NCBI GenBank assembly: GCA_002728715.1
Contig: PBVQ01000006.1
Coordinates: 1-33,685 of the forward strand
Reading direction: 5' to 3'
Length of the DNA stretch: 33,685 nt
Source of the DNA: Dehalococcoidia bacterium
Lineage (GTDB): Bacteria > Chloroflexota > Dehalococcoidia > Lucifugimonadales > Lucifugimonadaceae
Shown: in pieces, positions 32,425-33,685 of the stretch
Layout: each line of letters starts with the position of its first letter
How positions within the stretch are numbered: position 1 is the first letter of the stretch
The notes under the pieces: generated by a model
Told to the model about the DNA's origin: nothing
Databases searched by the model: none
Seen by the model: the letters and a program-made list of their open reading frames with translations, nothing else
Program-made: the position numbers and the translations under genes

Positions 32425-32981
32425 TTTTCTAATAAAATTATTTTTTGTTCTTCGGAGATGCTCGACTTAGTAATACTTATTTTTTTCTCTATGGTTGGTT
32501 CCTTTATACCTAGTTCTACAAGTAATTTTGATACATTATTATTAGAGATAAGTACAATCTTTGATTCCAGTGATCTAATCATTGAAGCAAGTTCATTTAT
32601 TTCTAGACTACTGGATGATCCATCAAGAATTAGTATATCTATTTTCCCAATTTGCTGCATGACCTGAGCAGATAGTTCATGGCCTGGATAGCCAAGGACA
32701 CCTAACCTTAGATTTTCGATATCAACAACGTATATTACATTTATATCTCTGGATAAGGATGGTTCAGTAAGAGGTGAAGGGATTCCTCTAATAGCAATTC
32801 CTTTAATTTCATATTCTCCTGGGCTGTCAATTATATTAACTTTTTTATCTTTATGAGGATTTAGGTTGAATCCAGAAAACAATTGAATTTCTTCTGAATT
32901 GTTATCAGAAGGATTGATTAGTATATTTCCATATGCTGATGATACTTCAAAGAATGATTTTCCTTGCCATCTTATTTCCAT
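32421..32981 (-). CDS. Degenerate metallo-beta-lactamase-fold protein
   Basis: With ATG at 32981 the protein is 186 residues and starts MEIRWQGKSFFEVSSAYGNI, close to the UlaG/YtkL-like MBL start (M-x-I-x-W-x-G-x-S). Later blocks are SPGEYEIKGIAIRGIPSP and LGVLGYPGHELSAQVMQQIG, matching PGEYE...GI and LGDxGHxL of that group. The metal motif HxHxDH is absent; the protein has only a short loop where it should be, and Asp is replaced by Tyr in LGYPGH. It is likely a non-catalytic member. An earlier start at 33032 adds 17 non-homologous residues; AAGGA lies eight bases before ATG 32981. The stop overlaps the stop of the convergent gene. Confidence 0.75.
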   Translation of the reverse strand: MEIRWQGKSFFEVSSAYGNILINPSDNNSEEIQLFSGFNLNPHKDKKVNIIDSPGEYEIKGIAIRGIPSPLTEPSLSRDINVIYVVDIENLRLGVLGYPGHELSAQVMQQIGKIDILILDGSSSSLEINELASMIRSLESKIVLISNNNVSKLLVELGIKEPTIEKKISITKSSISEEQKIILLEN

Positions 32982-33085
32982 ATCATATTCCTTTTTTGCT
33001 AAAATTGTTATTAATATTATTAAATATCCCAAGTAAAATAGTATTAAATATTAAGAGATAAAATTACTTTTTATTAGAAGTTTAT

Positions 33086-33097
33086 TTGTATATACAA
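33086..33097. promoter_or_regulatory. Palindrome in the divergent region before dnaJ
   Basis: TTGTATATACAA is a perfect 12-base palindrome between the divergent MBL-like gene and dnaJ, 17 bases before the dnaJ start. It could be an operator, but this sequence is AT-rich. It is not a CIRCE element. Confidence 0.25.
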
Positions 33098-33113
33098 GAT
33101 TTAAGATAAATAT

Positions 33114-33685
33114 ATGACTACTAACAAAAGAGATTATTATGAGATATTAGGCTTGTCACGTAATGCTAATTCTGAAGAAATCAAAAAAGCTTTTCGTCAA
33201 CAAGCCTTAAAATATCATCCTGATAAAAATAAAGATCCTGATGCATCTGAGAGATTCAAAGAAGTCAACGAAGCATATCAAGTATTGAGTGACCCAGAAA
33301 AAAAATCTCAATATGATCAATTTGGTCACGCTGGAGTGAATAATGGTGGAGCGTCTGGCTTTGGAGGCTTCGAAGGCTTTGGAGGCTTTGGTGACATATT
33401 TGACTCTTTCTTTGGTGGAACAACATCCGAGAGAGCAAATGTAGGTAATGATTTAGAGTATCAAATAACAATTTCATTCAAAGATGCCGCTTTTGGGGTA
33501 AAAAAACAAATAAACCTATCTAGAAATGAAAGATGTGATACTTGCAAAGGAAATAAAGCTGAACCTGGTTCTAAAATTGAAGAATGCAGTGTATGTCAAG
33601 GAACAGGAAAAGTTTCAAGGGTACAAAAAACAATTTTTGGACAATTTCAACAAGTTACTTCATGTTCAACATGTTCTGGCGATGG
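33114..33685 (+). CDS. dnaJ: Chaperone protein DnaJ, 5' part (cut by window end)
   Basis: DnaJ stimulates the DnaK ATPase and delivers substrates. The 190 codons present encode the J domain ([20 protein letters not shown], with the HPD motif in [10 protein letters not shown]), the Gly/Phe-rich region ([20 protein letters not shown], then GG), the start of the substrate-binding domain, and zinc-finger repeats [22 protein letters not shown] and CSTCSGDG. It is a full-type (type I) DnaJ. dnaK and grpE are not next to it upstream; it starts its own + strand unit. No strong Shine-Dalgarno is visible before the ATG. Confidence 0.95.
   Translation, partial: MTTNKRDYYEILGLSRNANSEEIKKAFRQQALKYHPDKNKDPDASERFKEVNEAYQVLSDPEKKSQYDQFGHAGVNNGGASGFGGFEGFGGFGDIFDSFFGGTTSERANVGNDLEYQITISFKDAAFGVKKQINLSRNERCDTCKGNKAEPGSKIEECSVCQGTGKVSRVQKTIFGQFQQVTSCSTCSGD

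Noticed and set aside
33050-33113. CIRCE heat-shock operator before dnaJ
   Set aside because: No TTAGCACTC-N9-GAGTGCTAA-like repeat is present; only an AT-rich 12-base palindrome.

Overview
The window is about 33.7 kb of AT-rich, very compact bacterial chromosome. It looks like a streamlined, probably marine member of the Chloroflexota (SAR202/Dehalococcoidia-like). That placement is inference: it rests on the low GC, the short gaps, the frequent TTG starts and the type of surface protein (Ig-like repeats ending in GWNLVS/GYWV modules). No rRNA is present to settle it.

Region 1 (1-11559, + strand) is the distal part of the S10/spc/alpha ribosomal superoperon in classical order: rplX (3' end only), rplE, rpsN, rpsH, rplF, rplR, rpsE, rpmD, rplO, secY, adk, map, infA, rpmJ (38 codons), rpsM, rpsK, rpsD, rpoA, rplQ, truA, rplM, rpsI. 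L5 carries an N-terminal, and L13 a C-terminal, lysine/threonine/alanine-rich repeat tail. S14, S4 and L36 are all of the cysteine-free (zinc-independent) type.

Region 2 (11565-19502, - strand) holds two transcription units. The first is prfB with three genes of a peptide-type ABC importer (substrate-binding lipoprotein and two permeases, no ATPase here). prfB needs a programmed +1 frameshift at CTT TGA, and the full 364-residue RF2 can be reconstructed. The second is an amidase, a SPOUT RNA methyltransferase and an MFS transporter with overlapping ends. A tRNA-Pro(GGG) lies between the units on the + strand, and the MFS reading frame runs into it on the opposite strand.

Region 3 (19597-27738) holds a 64-residue cysteine-rich protein, argS, a - strand unit (gatC, gatA, a small unknown lipoprotein, a gamma-carbonic-anhydrase-like protein), pyrG and rho. 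rho appears to start at a CTG codon placed behind a perfect AGGAGG.

Region 4 (27739-33685) is the cell-surface part. A 474-base gap carries a strong promoter and a long, foldable, relatively GC-rich leader. It leads to a 1012-residue S-layer-like protein followed by a 13-bp-stem terminator. Next come a secreted protein with two related beta domains, Thr-Pro linkers and a C-terminal Cys/hydrophobic/Arg tail resembling a sorting signal, a degenerate metallo-beta-lactamase-fold protein that lacks the metal-binding motif, and the first 190 codons of dnaJ.

The most interesting items are the structured leader of the S-layer-like gene, the lysine-rich tails on L5 and L13, the CTG start of rho, the sorting-signal-like C-terminus and the cysteine-rich small protein. 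No mobile element, CRISPR array or defence system was seen.
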